Both the position numbers and the translations under genes were made by a program. Below, piece by piece: positions 60,910 through 64,000 of a stretch of DNA of 64,000 nt (its first letter is position 1; every line of letters starts with the position of its first letter). The notes beneath the pieces are model-generated. The model was not told the DNA's origin, did not search any database, and worked only from the letters and a program-made list of their open reading frames with translations. Location: positions 421,403 to 485,402 of the forward strand of contig CBDAKK010000001.1 in NCBI GenBank assembly GCA_965196605.1, given 5' to 3'. The DNA is from CBDAKK01 sp965196605 (GTDB lineage Bacteria > Spirochaetota > Spirochaetia > WTKD01 > G963693115).

Positions 60910-61956
60910 ATGGCAGTAATGAGAGGCGCTAGGCGCGTAGGGCGTTTGACGAAAGAGCAAGAACGCATAGACGAAGAGAAGTTGGCGAGAGACTGGGAGA
61001 GCGGAGGGCAGATAGCCCACCAGATGAGGCAGGTGGACGAAGCGTATGCAGACGGGATGGCGTATCACAAGGAACGGGTGGAGAGTGAAGCGAAGTTTTA
61101 TATGGGGCAGAGTGCGCAGGCGATGTTTGAGCTAGGCAAGCGGTTGTTGTTGCTCAAGGAACATGAGCCACATGGAGAGTTTTTGAATTCTTTGCAAAGA
61201 GTAGGAATACCACAACAATCTGCACGAAGAATAATGCAAGCAACTACCAAAGTATCAAATCGCTCAACGTTGAGCGATTTGACACCATCGAAAATATATG
61301 AATTATCGATGCTGGATGACGAGGTGTTGGACGAGTTGGAGCAAGGTAGGAGTGTAGCGGGCTTGAGGCTTGATGAGGTGGATAGGATGACGACACGAGA
61401 ATTGCGAGCGGAGGTGAGGAAGCTGAAAGAGAAGCAGAGAGAGGAGCGGGAGACGCATGAGCAGTTGTTGGCGGGCAAGGATAAGAAGATAAACGAGTAT
61501 GAGCGGGACTTGAAGCAGATAACGAGGCCGGAGGGCTGGGCGAAGTGGGCGAATGAATTGAATGAGCACATCACGGAGGCATACAACCAAGCGCAGGAAG
61601 CGATAAGTCAGTTTTGGGCGGTGAGTGGAAAGATAGAGAAGATATATAGCGCGAAAGATTATGATGCGAGAGAAGGGGTAGCGAATGCGTTGCCGCTGTG
61701 TGGGATGCATCTACAGTGGGCAAGCGATACGATGCGCGCGAATATAGAGGTGTTCGTGGAGCGAATGAAACATCGGGTACCGGTACCGTGGCACCCTATC
61801 AACATGAGTCGAGAGGAGATTACGAAGGAGACGGACTGGGAAGCGATGCGTGAGCAGTTTCCGTACACGATGGCAGAGATGGTACATCCTGACTTACGCG
61901 AGTATCGGACTGGTGGAGAATTTGAAGTGATGATAAACGAAGAAGGAGGCGAGTAG
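60910..61956 (+). CDS. DUF3102 family protein
   Basis: A 348-aa phage protein of the DUF3102 type. The conserved part is about residues 60-115 (AQAMFELGKRLLLLKEHEPH, then FLNSLQRVGIPQQSARRIMQ); then coiled coil (140-220). Residues 117-124 (NRSTLSDL) are encoded by a 28-bp perfect palindrome. DUF3102 proteins often occur next to phage replication/transposition genes; a DNA-binding role is inferred. ATAAGGAGTAAAA precedes ATG. It lies 7 nt before the transposase. Confidence 0.75.
   Translation: MAVMRGARRVGRLTKEQERIDEEKLARDWESGGQIAHQMRQVDEAYADGMAYHKERVESEAKFYMGQSAQAMFELGKRLLLLKEHEPHGEFLNSLQRVGIPQQSARRIMQATTKVSNRSTLSDLTPSKIYELSMLDDEVLDELEQGRSVAGLRLDEVDRMTTRELRAEVRKLKEKQREERETHEQLLAGKDKKINEYERDLKQITRPEGWAKWANELNEHITEAYNQAQEAISQFWAVSGKIEKIYSAKDYDAREGVANALPLCGMHLQWASDTMRANIEVFVERMKHRVPVPWHPINMSREEITKETDWEAMREQFPYTMAEMVHPDLREYRTGGEFEVMINEEGGE
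61255..61282. repeat. 28-bp perfect palindrome inside the DUF3102 gene
   Basis: Half TCAAATCGCTCAAC and its exact reverse complement GTTGAGCGATTTGA. The central 24 bp are identical to 56786-56809 in the repressor gene. Confidence 0.95.
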
Positions 61957-61963
61957 TTAAGAG

Positions 61964-63650
61964 ATGAGCGTGAGCATACCGGTACTGCGGAAGTGGGCAG
62001 AAGAGATAGAGAATGCGAAGGATAAGGGCGCGGTGCTCGCGGAGATGATGGGGAGGACTGACTGGGGACGTGGCAAGTGTTATCGAGAGCTGGGGCGCGT
62101 AGGGTATGTGAGCGGGCGGAAGAGGCGAAGTGATATACGGAGCACGAAGGCTGACGAGGAAATGTTACACCAAGTTTCTGCGTTGTTATTGGAGAGTGTT
62201 AAGAAAAACGGAGTACAGACGATGAGCGTTAAGACGGCACGGAGTATTGTGGAGAGCAATGGTATAGAAGTTGGAATAAGCGATGGGAGATTGCGAGAGT
62301 TGTTGAGGGCGCGGCACATGGACGGTGTGAGTTTGCAGAAGGAAGGTGCGTATAGACGCCTTCGAAGTTTGCATCCTAATCATGTACATGAAGTAGATCC
62401 GAGTTTGTGTGTATTGTATTACACGCCTGGTGGCGAGCAAGTGGTAATGCATGCGAGGGAGATGCATCGGAATAAGTTTGAAGGTACGGCAAAGCGGATG
62501 CGCGGTAAGAAGCTGTGGCGATATGTATTAACGGATCATTATAGCGGGAGTGTAGTGTGTCGGTATTACGAGGCGAGCGGAGAGACACAGAGTAACATGT
62601 GGGATTTTTTGTTGTACGCATGGAGTAAGAAGAGGATAGAGGGTTATGTGATGCATGGGGTGCCGAAGGTATTGCTGTGGGATGCGGGGAGTGCAAATAC
62701 GAGCAGGGCGGTACAGCGAGCATTGAAAATGTTGGAGGTGGAGAGTAAGATGCACATGCCGGGTAACCCGAGGTCGAAGGGGCAGGTAGAGAATGCGAAT
62801 AGGTTGGTGGAGCGACATTTTGAAAGTTTGCTACATCGGAGTCCCGCGAGGCATGTGGAAGAACTTAATGCGAGTGTGGAATGGTTTTGTAGTAGATGGA
62901 ATAACAACACGCTCGATTATTTTGAGAGTGCGATGGTGAGAGGGGGACAAGAAGGGTCTTGTGAGGAGTGAGTTATGGTTGAGTATTCGTGGGGAGGAGT
63001 TGCGGCTATTACCTGATGAGGCGGTATGTCGAGGATTGCTTACGCATGAAGGGGTGAAGCGCAAAGTAGGGGGAGACTTGAGTATCAGTTATAAGCACCC
63101 GAGGCAGAAGGAGCGGAGGATATATTCATTACGGGAAGTACCGGGTGTGTATCGTGGTGGAAAGGTAGAAGTGATGCCGAAGATAATGGACGAGGAAGCG
63201 GTGCAGGTGGCAGTTATCCAGTTGAATGGGAGTGTGGTGAAAGCGGATTTAAAGCCGGTAGCGTTTGATGAAGCGGGATTTGAAGTAGCAGCGCCGGTGA
63301 TAGGAGAAGCGTATAAGAGAGTGAGAACAAGCGATGCAGAGGAAGCGAGAAAATGCATTGAGGGAGTGGAATTGGAGGGGCTGAAGACGCGGGAGCTATT
63401 GGTAGGCGGAGCGTATGGAGGCTCGGCACGGGTAGAAGGATCGGTAATAGAAGTAGAAAATGAGGGCATAAATTTTGAAGAAGTGAGAAAGAGTGTGGTG
63501 GAGGTAGTGAGAGATTTTAAGAGGCGGTATCCGCAGTGGTGGCATGAGCGGGCATATGAGATGCTTAAAGTGAAGTATCCGAATGGTATGAATGAGGTGG
63601 AGGAGCAGTATGAAGAGCGTGTGATAACCCGGGATGAAGGAGCGGTATGA
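61964..63650 (+). pseudogene. Mu-like DDE transposase A, frameshifted at a G5 run
   Basis: Integrates and replicates the phage by transposition. The first frame (61964-62971, 335 aa) holds HTH segments and the catalytic triad D145 (HEVDPS), D240 (LLWDAGSANT), E276 (KGQVENANR), a DD(35)E spacing. It ends SAMVRGGQEGSCEE. The natural continuation is in another frame: removing one G from GGGGG at 62942-62946 gives VRGDKKGLVRSELWLSIRGE and runs on to 63650 as a Mu transposase C-terminal domain. Restored length about 561 aa. This could be a dead gene, programmed frameshifting or a sequencing indel. Confidence 0.82.
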
Positions 63651-63666
63651 AGAGGGGATAGAGACG

Positions 63667-63732
63667 ATGCAGAAGCTTGCGATGATAGGAGCGGCTGCGT
63701 TGGTGGGTGCGAGTGGTAAGGATAGGAGATAA
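63667..63732 (+). CDS. Possible 21-aa mini-ORF
   Basis: ATG 63667 encodes MQKLAMIGAAALVGASGKDR R and stops 2 nt before the next gene. Spacing between the transposase and the next gene is otherwise empty. Weak evidence only. Confidence 0.25.
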   Translation: MQKLAMIGAAALVGASGKDRR

Positions 63733-63734
63733 AA

Positions 63735-64000
63735 ATGCTGGCGATACGATATGCGATGAATAGGCTTGGGGTGCAGGTGTCAGAATTGGCAGAGGCGGTA
63801 GGAGTAGAGCGCAGTGCGATAAGTCGGTTATTGAACCACGGGCGAGTACCTGTGCGAGTGAATAAGGAAGAGGTTATAGAAAAAGGGAGAGTGTTGTTTA
63901 AGACGCTTGGGGAAGAGGAGTACCATGCGTTGTGGGAAGAGATACGGGAAGAGAATACAGAGGCTATAGAGAGTCGGTATAGAGAAAAAATAAAAGAGGA
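63735..64000 (+). CDS. MuB-like transposition ATPase, N-terminus only
   Basis: Open from ATG 63735 (TAGGAGATAAAA upstream) to the window edge, 88 codons. The visible part is an HTH domain: IRYAMNRLGVQVSELAEAVG, then VERSAISRLLNHGRVPVRVN, followed by a helical linker. This N-terminal HTH and the position directly after transposase A match MuB-type AAA ATPases, which capture target DNA. The ATPase core lies outside the window, so the call rests on order and HTH. Confidence 0.7.
   Translation, partial: MLAIRYAMNRLGVQVSELAEAVGVERSAISRLLNHGRVPVRVNKEEVIEKGRVLFKTLGEEEYHALWEEIREENTEAIESRYREKIKE

Noticed and set aside
1..64000. tRNA, rRNA or CRISPR arrays
   Set aside because: I scanned intergenic regions and found no cloverleaf-like sequence, rRNA motif or regularly spaced repeat-spacer array; a covariance-model scan would be decisive.

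Overview
This window reads as chromosomal DNA of a spirochaete, most likely a Treponema relative. The evidence is a DUF5312 protein (a family I know only from spirochaetes), a TRAP uptake system, a single-chain clostridial-type PurL, a short-form ProS, and a Mu-like prophage with a C39-type endolysin. I could not compute base composition or search databases, so genus-level placement is inference.

Layout. (1) 1-2150: TRAP transporter subunits and a cupin protein, minus strand. (2) 2151-3456: a gene-free island packed with modular repeats; a second island (29565-31067) carries the same modules. (3) 3457-10238: a type I restriction-modification system (hsdR plus a fused hsdM-hsdS) whose 3' side has been interrupted by an NHL beta-propeller lipoprotein gene between 129-bp direct repeats. 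(4) 10412-47546: mostly housekeeping genes (argS, ugd, trkA-trkH, ribD, ligA, lipA, prfA, prmC, tpx, serS, purL, proS, groL) mixed with surface-type genes: two further NHL lipoproteins, a Kelch-like propeller, a GtrII-like membrane protein, a NeuB/SpsE-like synthase, and a TolC/adaptor pair. (5) About 48.0 kb to the right edge: a Mu-like prophage. Its lysis, packaging and head genes come first. A leftward repressor follows, then a rightward early operon ending in a DD(35)E transposase and the start of its MuB-like ATPase.

How it works together. Many host genes lack a Shine-Dalgarno site and instead have a TATAAT-like hexamer exactly 6 nt before the start codon, so transcription should start at or next to the start codon (leaderless mRNAs). 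Prophage genes in contrast have strong GGAG-type sites and tight ATGA/GTGA overlaps. The prophage carries two copies of a covarying structured RNA in front of small ORFs, a 24-28 bp perfect palindrome embedded in two of its coding genes, a pair of overlapping spanin-like reading frames, and several frameshifted genes (portal, transposase, DUF3825 cargo). These suggest that it is decaying or permuted.

The points I consider most worth following are the twin RNA element, the embedded palindrome, the leaderless promoter pattern, the poly-A switch in the NHL lipoprotein at 12.45 kb, the propeller genes flanked by direct repeats, and the two repeat islands.
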